The notes under the pieces were generated by a model. The model had not been told where the DNA came from and did not search any database. It worked only from the letters and a program-made list of their open reading frames with translations. A DNA stretch of 64,000 bases, from positions 1,984,001 through 2,048,000 of the forward strand of contig OZ219989.1 of assembly GCA_964291365.2 (NCBI GenBank). Reading direction: 5' to 3'. This stretch comes from JBDWFY01 sp964291365 (lineage in GTDB: Bacteria; Pseudomonadota; Alphaproteobacteria; Rhizobiales; Stappiaceae). Below are positions 46,170 to 56,047 of this stretch, in pieces (within the stretch, counting starts at the first letter, position 1; every line of letters begins with the position of its first letter). A program made the position numbers and the translations under genes.

Positions 46170-47740
46170 TTGGACATTGTAAATAGTACAGCTTGTTCAT
46201 TGTTAGCAAAAAAGTGTTGTCAACATTTTGTATAAGTATTGCAAAGAGTAATAATAGCTAGATGACTAAGCTGAATCCAACAATGTTAATCAATATTCAC
46301 TAGGTGTGAATTGGACTCACGAACCAATCAACTAGTTTTCAACTAGGTTGTTTACATGGAAAGGTTGAAAAGTCATTTTCCGATTCAATTTTTGTAGCAA
46401 GTTGGGATGGAATCAATGAACAAACTAAAAATACTAAGTGCGTGGACAAGTAACGTCAGATAAAGAACCTATTGCAAGACTTTACAATTTTTTCAACGCA
46501 GGTTCCACATTCGCTGCGAGCGATACATCTATTCAGGTGTGGATTAGCAACAGTAGGAGAATATCAAAAACACCATGGATTTGAGCTGTAACCAATTTCG
46601 GAAATTGAATCAACTCTGTTTGTCGTTTGCATCGACTAGCTGCGAAAATTTTCGATGGTAGATTAATGGAAACACTTTTAAACTGTTGCGCGGTTCGTTG
46701 CTGATAAGTTGAAAGACGTAATCCTAGATGAGTCGTTTGAATACTGCATGCTTTCGTAATATGAAGAATTAGAAAGTCTAATGAAAAATGAGTAGATTAA
46801 ATGAATTGAAAATTGAAAAATATTGTTTGGCAAAAAATCCGCTGCTAAGTCAAGCACAAAACATGAAATAAGAGAGAGTGAAATAAATTACGACTGTACG
46901 GAAACCTAATTGGATTGGGATGCGTCGTTGAAAATACAAGAGCAACGAACTATAATTGCGACAGGATATTAACCGCACTACTCGCGAGAAATACTACGAA
47001 TAAGTTATGTACGGGTAGTTGATGAATAGTTAGTTAGTAATATATAAGTACATGGACCTGAAACTATTGCTGTTAAATTCTCTCGGTTCGTGTAAAGTTA
47101 GTTTCGCATGGTAGAAGTGCGCTTCCGTTAAATGAATTACAGGCTAACTTTTCCATTTACTGCAAAAAATTGTCGGCATTTAGTTATAAGCATAGGTGCA
47201 TATTATCAAAACGGGATGACTAAAATACACGAATCTAAGGTGCCAAAGTTGAAGCCGATTTAGGGCGATTTGTTCGTAAAAATAGGTGTTACATACCTTA
47301 TTACAAAAGTGATAAAGTTTCAAACTCAGAATCGTCAGCAAAATCACAAAAGCAAAAAGTTGTTGCTCAAAGTTAGAGAACGATAAAGCTTCAGTAGCAA
47401 TAATTACCGATAATAATCTTAGCTGGTGATTCAATATTGGTTGAGGAATTGTCAGCAGACCAGCGATTTTTTTTAAGAGTGCGGTCTGAACCTAGTCAAC
47501 AAATACTAGCAGTAAAAAGAAATAAACGCAACACCAATCGCAGACCTAGAATCGATTCCATTTACGGCATTCGTCTTCAAGTAATGTAAGTATCTGGCCA
47601 GAGAAACATGGTTATGCGACAAATAATGCGCGTTGCTCGTGATTGGTGAAGTGAAAGATTCTTAAGTAGCAAAGGCGGTAGAAATTCTTACGAACTACAG
47701 GGATGAATTAGGGAATGATATTTAAGTGTTATGTAGTGAT
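46170..47740 (+). pseudogene. R-family copy R3, decayed (about 1.6 kb)
   Basis: Homologous to 38240-39850 (for example AATCCAACAATGTTAA, GCAAGTTGGGATGGAATCAA, TTTCGCATGG). Open-frame stretches such as DSIFVASWDGINEQTKNTK and PISEIES persist between stop codons. A 0.87-kb gene-free stretch precedes it. The parental protein family is not recognised; no transposase motif was seen. Confidence 0.6.
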
Positions 47741-47857
47741 AATTTTGTGGTAGAGAGGTATTGAAAATACCATCTCAAAAATAAATTGTAATTCATTAAT
47801 AAATTGTGTATATTTAGAATAATTTGAATTTGAAGGAAAATTAATTCAAGCAATTAT

Positions 47858-48319
47858 ATGGAGATTAATGTGAGAAACGAAAAAATGAATCGTTTGCATT
47901 ACTATATGAATAAAGAATATTTCGTTGAGTTTACCGACGATTTTCTAACTTTTCAAGCGAAAAGAAGTGAAGTCATAAACGATTTAAATGACTTAAGAAG
48001 CAATAAATCAAATGTTTCAACCGAAGTGATTAATGACGCATTAACCTTCTACGCGCAATGGTCATTATATTATATTGTTCCTAAGGTACAGGAAGAAGGT
48101 GGGGGTGTAGTAGATTTATTTATTAATAACAAACAAAAAAAATTAGCTGGTAGCATTAGATTTAGTCCAAATCATGTAGGAATTGGATTAGTAATTGATA
48201 CTCAAAATAAACCACTCCCAGTAATCGAATTTACTTCAAATCAACCTACTCAAATTAAAGAAGCAATGAACGAATTTGAAGTGCTTTTCTTAAAGTACCA
48301 TGGAAATGATTTCTCGTGA
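47858..48319 (+). CDS. Hypothetical protein
   Basis: A protein of up to 153 residues, soluble, of unknown family. The middle is helical and the second half (GGGVVDLFINNK, GSIRFSPNHVGIGLVIDTQ) is predicted to be strand-rich. A GGAG lies between the first ATG (47858) and a GTG four codons later, so the true start may be the GTG at 47870. It stands alone downstream of decayed copy R3. Confidence 0.5.
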   Translation: MEINVRNEKMNRLHYYMNKEYFVEFTDDFLTFQAKRSEVINDLNDLRSNKSNVSTEVINDALTFYAQWSLYYIVPKVQEEGGGVVDLFINNKQKKLAGSIRFSPNHVGIGLVIDTQNKPLPVIEFTSNQPTQIKEAMNEFEVLFLKYHGNDFS

Positions 48320-48528
48320 TAGTTTAAAATATAAGGTCAACAGAAAGTTTTTTAAACAAATATTGCTCTCTAACTTACTGTCACTTCTGTTTTAAAACAG
48401 TCACAAAAAACTCTCACTTGGTTTATTATTAAGGGGTGTTGTAATACTTAATGTCCAAAGTAATATAAGATGTGTAATTTTCTTGTTACTAATTAAAAGT
48501 GTGGCTTTGTTTTACATCACTGCAGAAT

Positions 48529-48801
48529 ATGAGTAACATCTATGGAGATTTGAAATTGAATAGTAAGCGTGAAACTAACTTATTCTTTTATCTGGATGAA
48601 AGTAGAAAAGTCCGATATGCAACCGATAAATTTCTTTACCAAGAAAAAGAGAATGAATTTCGTTGCAATTTATGTTCATTATTCAATTGTATCCCCCCAA
48701 TTTCTAGTGACATAATTGAAGATGTACAACCCGATTTATTCGGACACGTAATCCGAAAACATTCGGATACAATTGACCACCCTATAAAGTGGTTAAAATG
48801 A
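48529..48801 (+). CDS. Small zinc-finger-like protein
   Basis: A 90-residue protein whose C-terminal half has a C2H2-like arrangement: FRCNLCSLF, then a 30-residue insert, then FGHVIRKHSD. The frame is open back to a GTG at 48499, but the ATG at 48529 is the first methionine. The last 20 residues and the DNA after them recur as a remnant at 36287-36349. No obvious ribosome-binding site. DNA or RNA binding is a guess. Confidence 0.45.
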   Translation: MSNIYGDLKLNSKRETNLFFYLDESRKVRYATDKFLYQEKENEFRCNLCSLFNCIPPISSDIIEDVQPDLFGHVIRKHSDTIDHPIKWLK

Positions 48802-48819
48802 GGTTTCCTGAGTTGAGAG

Positions 48820-48857
48820 ATTATTGTAGCTGAAATTACTAAATAATTGTTGCCCCC
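48820..48857 (-). repeat. 44-bp imperfect palindrome P7, damaged
   Basis: Begins ATTATTGTAGCTGAAATTAC and runs to ATTGTTGCCCCCC; the outer right arm is lost. It lies after the zinc-finger-like gene exactly as P5 lies after the remnant. Confidence 0.6.
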
Positions 48858-48974
48858 CTTCCCTTTTAAAACATAAACCTTAATTGATGCATATTCAAGG
48901 AATAGATATTGAATCACAAATCACATTATGAACTGCGATATTTTTTCTAATACTTAAGCAGCATTTATTCTAAC

Positions 48975-49095
48975 ATTGTGCATTTTACAACTTTCCTAAT
49001 TGAACTAGTTTTGTAATCGGAACAAGTCGCTCATTGTTTCTTGTGTGGATTGGCACAAGTTACGTGTATATCAAAAACGTAATGTACTAGAGTTG
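48975..49095 (+). pseudogene. R-family copy R4, short fragment cut by IS1595
   Basis: About 120 bp homologous to internal parts of R2 and R3 (TTGAACTAGTTTTGTAATCGG, then ATATCAAAAACG, then GAGTTG). It ends exactly at the left end of the IS1595 element. Confidence 0.55.
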
Positions 49096-50676
49096 ATAGC
49101 TTATCCCTTTAACTCTACTTGACTTTAAATACTGGCATTTTGGAACAATTATCGCCATTTTTAGCGATTTTCTTTGGGTTTTTTGTTAAGTAATTTTTGA
49201 GATTAAAGTTTCTAATCTAGAAGTTAATTTTAATCTAATCTACATAATTCTATGTTTACTTGATTAAATGATTGATCATGTAGCATTGCTCAAGTAATGT
49301 ATCAGTATAAATTCAGTTCCCCATTTTTTAGCCTTTTCGACCTGACTAATTCCAGTTAATCAAATTACAAAGATTATTCCTAAATCTAAATTTGAAATGT
49401 TTAATACAAGTTAGTAAGTCATCATTTTGAAGCAGATTTACGTTTTTTAGGTCTCCCGAGTACGGGTCTTTTGGCCGGAACTCTAGCATAGCGACCATAA
49501 TTGATCGGTGGTAATTCTTCCAACACGTCAAGGACATCACAACCTTCCGTTTTAGCCCTCAATTTAGCTTCCTTTAATCGGTCTGGATTGACAAGTTTAT
49601 ATATTCGATGTCGATTCTCTCGTTTCCACTTTGATGTATCACCAACAATCTCTCGATAAGTCACGGGGTCATAGACAGTACAAAGTCGCATTAATGTCCC
49701 TACAATTGATGAGTAATGCCGTCGGCGATTCCAGCGAAACTCAAATTCTCTTAAATAACTATTGATGTGTTTATCTCGAGGTCCATGATAGACTCCCAAC
49801 ATCAATCGTTTAATGTGGCCGATTGCACGATGAACGGCAGGTAATTCTATGTGTGCTGGTAACGCACCTGGTGCACTTAGATTCTTAACAATATGGGTGC
49901 GACCTTCCAATTTCCCATACGAAGGATTCGCATCTGTAATCACTTCTGTTCCTGGTTCAGTATTCGCTAATATAAAGGGTTTCAATTCGCTTCGGGATTT
50001 ATCTTTGACCCTTTGGAGTCGAATTCGACCAATTTTATTTTTTTCAATCCTTTCTGCTGCAACGGCAACTGTGATCAATGAGTCGCCTTTACTTTTACTA
50101 TTTTTCTGATGAAACGGAAGAAAACCTTCATCCACTTCAACAACTCCCCGAAGTGGTATTCTCTTGGGATTTATCATTACTTTCCGCAGTTTGTGAAGTA
50201 GCAACCAAGCAGATTTATAAGATCCCAAACCAATTTTGGCTTGTAATTGCAACGCTGAGATACCATTGGTATGTGTCATATCAAAATACGCAGCCAAAAA
50301 CCATTTTCTTAGGGGAATTCTAGTACGATGCATGATTGTACCAGAAATTACGGATGTTTGTCGATTACAACGTGCCCCATTTTCGAGCGTTGCTGCACAT
50401 TTATATTGCCCTGGTCTTGATTGTAATTTCCATGCATTTTTGTTTCCGCAACGAGGACACACAAATCCATTAGGCCATCGCACACTTGCGATAAATTCTG
50501 CGCAAGCATTATCATTGGGGAATCTCTCAACAAATTCCTCAATTGATAACGGTCTATCATGTGTCCAGCGATTTGAAAATAGATCACTCATAAACTCAAT
50601 ATAGTGCACTAATCCTATGATGTCAAGTTATAAAGTTCAGTAAATTCAGTCAAGTAGAGTTAAAGGGATAAGCTAT
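49096..50676 (-). mobile_element. IS1595-family insertion sequence (1581 bp)
   Basis: Perfect 29-bp terminal inverted repeats at 49096-49124 and 50648-50676 (reading inward ATAGCTTATCCCTTTAACTC and on). They enclose one transposase gene. No 8-bp target duplication is visible at these boundaries, and the two flanks come from unrelated sequences (R4 on the left, a truncated gene on the right), so a deletion or rearrangement may have followed insertion. Confidence 0.85.
49422..50591 (-). CDS. IS1595-family (ISXO2-like) transposase
   Basis: A 389-residue transposase with an N-terminal zinc finger (CPRCGNKNAWK, then CAATLENGARC), the conserved SGTIMHRTRIPLRKW and a DDE-type domain with GVVEVDEGF and ITDANPSYG. 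The C-terminal extension is basic (GRPKKRKSASK). The frame is open to a GTG at 50609; I prefer the ATG at 50591. It is intact and flanked by perfect inverted repeats, so it may be active or recent. Confidence 0.9.
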   Translation of the reverse strand: MSDLFSNRWTHDRPLSIEEFVERFPNDNACAEFIASVRWPNGFVCPRCGNKNAWKLQSRPGQYKCAATLENGARCNRQTSVISGTIMHRTRIPLRKWFLAAYFDMTHTNGISALQLQAKIGLGSYKSAWLLLHKLRKVMINPKRIPLRGVVEVDEGFLPFHQKNSKSKGDSLITVAVAAERIEKNKIGRIRLQRVKDKSRSELKPFILANTEPGTEVITDANPSYGKLEGRTHIVKNLSAPGALPAHIELPAVHRAIGHIKRLMLGVYHGPRDKHINSYLREFEFRWNRRRHYSSIVGTLMRLCTVYDPVTYREIVGDTSKWKRENRHRIYKLVNPDRLKEAKLRAKTEGCDVLDVLEELPPINYGRYARVPAKRPVLGRPKKRKSASK

Positions 50677-50678
50677 AG

Positions 50679-51077
50679 GAATTAGATAGCTCAAAACAAA
50701 ATGAGGTTTTGAAAGGTAATTCTCATGCGCGATTAAGAAATATAGCACTTCGACGATTTAAAGATTCAGGAAGTTTCAATGAAGCAAAAGTTCTTGCTGA
50801 TAAATTGATCTTACCTATTGCTAAAGAACTTAGTGTCCAACAGATAATACAGTTCTTAGAAATTGTAACGGAGAATGGTCAAATTATGTTTGCATGGGGA
50901 ATTCCCGATATTGTTAAAAATGTGTTTGATGAGTCTTATAATAAATTGGATAAAACAGTTGATAATTGGAAAAATTTTGTTACACATCATATAAAAGAAT
51001 TTAGAAATGTTAAATACAATACAGATATCTATTGTAGAATAGAAACTCTATTAAATAATTGGGAAAATCGAAAATGA
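50679..51077 (+). pseudogene. 5'-truncated gene next to IS1595
   Basis: An open frame of 132 codons starts right at the IS1595 right end (ELDSSKQNEVLKGNSHA...) and runs to a TGA. There is no start codon with a ribosome-binding site, so the 5' part was probably removed by the insertion. The product looks like a soluble helical protein (LSVQQIIQFLEIVTENGQIM). Family unknown. A TTG at 50709 could give a 122-residue product. Confidence 0.5.
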
Positions 51078-51340
51078 GTGTATTTTCCGAGAGCATTGGG
51101 ACACATTTAACTACATTAAATCTAGTTTAATAATTGTCAAGGGACATTACAAAATAATCCATCTCCTCAAGAGATAAACAAGGGTCTGTTTTACAAATTG
51201 ACTGAAGACTAAGTGCTGTTTCTGATACAGAGTATTAATATTTGATTGAATCAATACCAACATTTACCGATATATTTCTCAACGTAGATGCACTTTTAAG
51301 GTTACGGAAAGTAGACGGAATCAGAGATAACGAGTGAACT

Positions 51341-52827
51341 CTAAAGTTCATTCGCTGTTTCACGTGTTCGCAGAAATTTTTCTATATTATGAAAAACCAT
51401 GGTTAAATCCTGTAACTCCTCATCTGTATATGTTATACACGAAATTCCATATTTGAAAAAATAATCACGACATTTTTTCATTTCTCTTGCATAGTTAGAT
51501 GATGCCTGCTTATTTATTTCAGCTTGGCTTTTTTGTCGCGTACCAATGAGTTTCCCATGAGTTGACCATGGCGAAAGTTAAAAACCTACCTTGTTGCTTG
51601 TATCAACATCAATGATACAATAATCTAGCCTATATATGTGCTTTTTGTTCTCTCCGTCATATCTAAGTTCAGGGATTAGCATTAAGGTATCTTCAGGTTT
51701 TTTTGACTCTTAACATACTCGGAATAAAGTTCAGCGATTTTCATTTGATGGGTAGACCCAGTTTGACGTACAAATACATTGCAATAAAAATCTAAAAATT
51801 CTGTCAAATTAGAAAATTTAATCTGTTTGTTTTTGAGAGGTATTACTAAACCAGTTTTTAGGACATGGCCAATTGACCAATATTTCTTTTTAAACTTGTG
51901 AATTTCACTTTTATCGTTTTCCCATCGACCATTGGAAAAACGAGGTGATACGAACAAACCGTAATTAGCATTATTTTGCCCAATCCAGAGTTCTGTTTCT
52001 GATGGCTTTTGTTTTACGTGGTCTTCAAAATTGAGCCAGAATGTTCGTTTGTGAAATAGATACATGTAAAGTAAAGCCAGATTAGAATTAAAAACCTTCT
52101 TTTAAAACCTACTATAGGGACTATTTCCTTCAAATTCCAAGTCTTTAACTAACCCGTTTACAATTTGATTAAAATAATTCTCTGGAGAGGTAATTACGGC
52201 GTTCTTTAAATCAATATACTTTGCCTTTCTCGTTGCAAAATTAGCATGGACTTTCTGGATATTATCGCGATCTGTAATGGATAAAACTTCGGTGCGCATG
52301 GTACCCAACTCAATATCTATTTCTTTTATCCGCTTTGTTATTGCTGTCTTTTCAATCATGGTATTCAAATGAGATTTCCATTCCTCTTCAGTTCAAGAAA
52401 CATCCCAGTACTATAAACAATCTTCATTAATATTTCAATCCACAACCTAAAAATAATAGCCAAACTCGTGGACAATTTGTATAAATCACCAATGTCGATT
52501 GCTACCCCATTGCGTGGAGATTACATAGCATGCTCTGTCATTAAAATTGATGCGATCATCAGCATCAGTAAAAAGCCTACCAGCTTCACTGAGCAAAGCA
52601 AAAACACCACCAAACCTGATGTTTTGAGGAAATATCTTCTTTAACTCATTTATATTTTACGGGTTATTGAATTTAACTCAGTCCTTAATGACAACCAGAA
52701 CCAATAGTCTTTTATTACATTTTTTACCTTTAAATCTGAATTTAGTGTAGTCATTGCCCTGGTCTCAAACTGCTTCTTTCTTCTCAGTTTTCTTTTGAAT
52801 CTGGTTATCTCTGATTTCGGGCAGGAT
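51341..52827 (-). pseudogene. Restriction-endonuclease-like gene riddled with in-frame stop codons
   Basis: A single frame of about 495 codons runs from next to the DUF262 gene to a TAG at 51341. It has about ten in-frame stops and one frameshift at a run of seven T (51698-51704). Reading through the stops gives continuous protein-like sequence: FPQNIRFGGVFALLSEAGR, then EEEWKSHLNTMIEKTAITKR, then WIGQNNANYGLFVSPRF, then YRLDYCIIDVDTSNKVGF, a TAA, and LSPWSTHGKLIGTRQKSQAE. The last part resembles a nuclease core with D...(E) and the stop at the predicted acidic position. It follows the DUF262 gene on the same strand. It is dead as written. Confidence 0.7.
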
Positions 52828-52832
52828 AATGT

Positions 52833-54572
52833 TTATTTTTGAGGTGATTCGTAATGTTTCATCAGTTTATTCACTGTATTGCGATGGTTTTCACTTAATT
52901 CAGCAGGAGTCCAATTGCTATACTTCTGCATAATGCGCAGTGAATTAGGGCAAATATTAATTTTTTTGTCAAAATAACGTTTTTTCTTTTTTGAATAATC
53001 AAGCCTACCTAGAGAAGTATTTTTACGACGAGTAATCAAAACTAAATTGCCAAGAGTATCTGTTAATTTTTCCCTTTCATCATCGGTGAAATCTCGTACC
53101 CATTGACTTTCACTCTTTGGAGTCTGAGGTAAGATATGCTCAACAGAAAGAGTCTCAAAGTGCATTTTAAGATGATGATCTTGAAACAAATAATCCAATT
53201 TTAAAAGGATATAGCGAGCGAAACGTCTACTGTAAATTTTTCCTGCCAATATACCCTTTAAAGCTTCAAAATTAACACTCAAGCAACCACTGGAAAATAC
53301 ATCTACTCCTCTATCAATTGCTTTAATTACCGTGTTCATTGCCTCAATGCGTGTTGTTGGTGTTTCTTGCGTAATCCAATCTGCAGAAAATTTATTGTCA
53401 AGAGCTAGAAGAAAATCATAAAGCTCTTCTTTCCCGAATTTATCATAGTAGCTCAGTAATGGTGGGATCCAATCTGATGAAGGTAGACCTGTATTCATCA
53501 CTTTAAGAAGATTGTCAAATCTAAAATCGCCAGTCAAATCGTAGTTTGAATTATCAAACAATTGATTGTACAGTTTTAAGTATCTTTCTACCATTTTAAA
53601 GGTTTCTTTACCTTTAGTTAAGAGAGGGGGTTTCTTCTTGCCAGTGCTCTTTTCTTTTTCTTTTGGTTTGTAAATCTTATCTTCAAATTCTTGAAGCAAA
53701 TTAAGACGTGCCTTTTCTTTGACCAAAATCGTACGAATAAAATTTAAAAACCGGTCAAAATCTTCACCTAATTCAGTTTCAGCATCCTCCCATAATTTAG
53801 CATATTTCTTTTTTTCGTCTTCGTTAGTCAAAGCTCCTAGATTAATTGATTTCAAAATATCACTGTTACGTAGTGGGACCCCACGGTCATTTAGAATTGT
53901 AAACAATCTGAATGCATCATCAAGATTTTGAGTAGAAACATAAATTAATAGAACTCTATTTAAAAGAAACTCAAGTAATGCCTCTGGTTGAATATTTGAA
54001 TTATCAGGATTGACGAAAAACTCCTTAATATGGTGAATAGCCTTAGCCATATTCTGGATGCTAATATCATTTCCAGTTTTTTGATACTCAGCCAATGATT
54101 CACCACTTTGAGTGGAATCACATTCCCTTACAACTTTATCAATGAACTCTTGTGCATCCTGCCGAATGCAAAAAGTAATACGAGAGCGTTCAGGGATATT
54201 CTTAAATCTACTTGCTTTTTGGAAAATGCATTTTTGGCATTCATCTTTAGCTTCTTGATCTGAAGTTATATCTCTTATAACAGAGAATAAGAGTAAAAGC
54301 GTTGTCATCCGCTGTTGTCCATCTAACAAATCATTTTCATCAAATTTACTCCCCGTAGATGGATCTGCAGATTTAGATTGAAAGACAAAAGATCCTAAAA
54401 AATATTCAGAATTTGGTTTTTCCAGCATAGCATAGGAAATGTCATCTTACAGGTCATTTATTTCATCAGCACCCCATACATATGGCCTTTGGTATTCGGG
54501 AATACTAAACCAAATCCTAGAAAATATCTCTTTCACCAATATTTTTCCACTTTTAATTTCATCCGTACTCAT
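52833..54572 (-). pseudogene. DUF262/DUF1524 (GmrSD-like) protein with early in-frame stop
   Basis: Family members are type IV restriction enzymes that cleave modified DNA using nucleotide hydrolysis and an HNH nuclease. The start at 54572 has a GGAGGA site and reads MSTDEIKSG, then IPEYQRPYVWG, typical of DUF262. Codon 42 (54447-54449) is TAA. The frame then stays open for 537 codons with LLDGQQRMTTL and the C-terminal DUF1524 HNH element (VEHILPQTPKSE, then LGNLVLITRRKN). A restart at the ATG at 54428 would give 531 residues that lack the first DUF262 strands. It is probably inactive, unless readthrough or a sequencing error is involved. Confidence 0.85.
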
Positions 54573-54712
54573 ATGAGTTCCTCCAAAATTTAGAATGTTA
54601 AAAAGATGTTGTTGCTACGTCAAAAAACTGTCGCACAGTTTTGGTTGAATTAAATAGTACTATTTTAGAAGAGTTGCAAATAATTTTTTAGTTTTTTTCA
54701 TTTATTTGATAT

Positions 54713-54746
54713 CATGTAATTGGACGCTTCACTGTGGAATATAAGT
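54713..54746 (-). repeat. 34-bp dispersed repeat, copy 3
   Basis: On the minus strand begins ACTTATATTCCACAGTGAAG and ends CAATTACATG, 31 of 34 positions identical to the copy at 3661. It lies in the 550-bp gene-free stretch 54573-55120. Confidence 0.7.
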
Positions 54747-55135
54747 AGCTTTTGAATCGCGCTTATTTTCTAACATTATACACATTAGAATGAAAAAATA
54801 TAATTTTTCGAATTTGTTAACTTAAACTATCAATCTATATCATTTTCTGGCGTGGTTTCAAATTTTTTCAGTATTTTTAAGTTTTTAAGAAAAAATTTAT
54901 TTAGATTGAGTAGCATCATATAACATGTACTTGTAATTTTAGTTGATAGTATTAATTATTTAACTTTACTTGCCGAAGTATTTGTCAATAATCGGTATAA
55001 ATTTCAAAAAATTGTCGTAAAACAGTTCTACTTGTAAATTTAAATTTTGTAATCATAATAGTTTAAGTTTAGAAATAAAATGGTATTTATTAGAATGTAC
55101 CTCTCTTTTATTTATATTGAATGAGGAATCCTGAT

Positions 55136-55990
55136 ATGGCAAAAATTGAAAGTGTAATTGAGGAAAAGGCGAAATATGCTCTTCTAAGTGCGTATAAAGA
55201 TAAGTCTAAAATTTCTGTTGATTGTCGCTGGCATGTTCCAACTTATCAGGACAATTTGGTTAAAGGAGTAAATAAATCTGATTTTACTGAAGATTTGTTA
55301 TCTGTAGGTGGAAATCTACTTGAAGATCAATTTTTGTCAATTCGCTCATCTTTAGCAATGACGGTTAACAATTTTGCACCATACCGAACACGTTTATATG
55401 ACTTAGTTCTACCAGCTGGTGAAAACTATAATTCTTTCAAATTTGAGAAAAGGTGCCCTGTATGGGGTAATAAAGAATTTGGAGCACCACAACTTGATAT
55501 TCTGATTACAGGCAGTACTGGTGTAATAGCAATAGAATCAAAATTTTTAGAGATTCTGGAGTCTCCAACAGAATATTTTGCAGACTCATATTTTGAAAAG
55601 CTTAAGGTAGATCAGAAAAATAGCACATTTTTTAGGGAAATGTTGCGCATTCAACTAAATGGAGACTGTAAATCATATCAGTGGCTTGATGCTGCTCAAC
55701 TCATTAAGCATGCGTTTGGATTAATTAACACGTTTCCAGACCGTCCAGTTACTTTGATTTATTTATATTGGGAGCCATCCAATGTTGAAGAATTACCAAA
55801 GGAATGGAAAGATGTATTTGTTGGACATAGACGAGAGATCGAAATCTTTGAGGATAGAATATGTGGTTCTAAACCCAAATTTATGGCAATTAGTTACTCA
55901 GAATTATGGCGATTATGGGAGCAAAATGCTTCACCGTGGTTAAAGGACCACTTGCGCGAGGTGAGATCGCGTTATTGGGTATCCATTTGA
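55136..55990 (+). CDS. PD-(D/E)XK restriction endonuclease-like protein
   Basis: A 284-residue nuclease candidate. The active-site element is APQLDILITGSTGV followed by IAIESKF, i.e. D then ExK, near residues 118-138, as in PGN_0703-like restriction enzymes. A GAGGA site lies nine bases before the ATG at 55136, although another ATG is five codons upstream at 55121. There is no adjacent methyltransferase, so it may be a type IV-like nuclease or an orphan. It is followed by the S9 peptidase gene after 57 bp on the same strand. Activity is inferred from the motif only. Confidence 0.7.
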   Translation: MAKIESVIEEKAKYALLSAYKDKSKISVDCRWHVPTYQDNLVKGVNKSDFTEDLLSVGGNLLEDQFLSIRSSLAMTVNNFAPYRTRLYDLVLPAGENYNSFKFEKRCPVWGNKEFGAPQLDILITGSTGVIAIESKFLEILESPTEYFADSYFEKLKVDQKNSTFFREMLRIQLNGDCKSYQWLDAAQLIKHAFGLINTFPDRPVTLIYLYWEPSNVEELPKEWKDVFVGHRREIEIFEDRICGSKPKFMAISYSELWRLWEQNASPWLKDHLREVRSRYWVSI

Positions 55991-56047
55991 GAATGACACA
56001 AATATTGCAAGATTATCCATTGAAACGAGAAAAGGTAAAATAATTTT

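Noticed and set aside
51698..51704. Programmed frameshift at the run of seven T (A on the coding strand)
   Set aside because: The same gene carries many in-frame stops, so decay or sequencing error is simpler. No downstream structure or conserved slippery context was identified.
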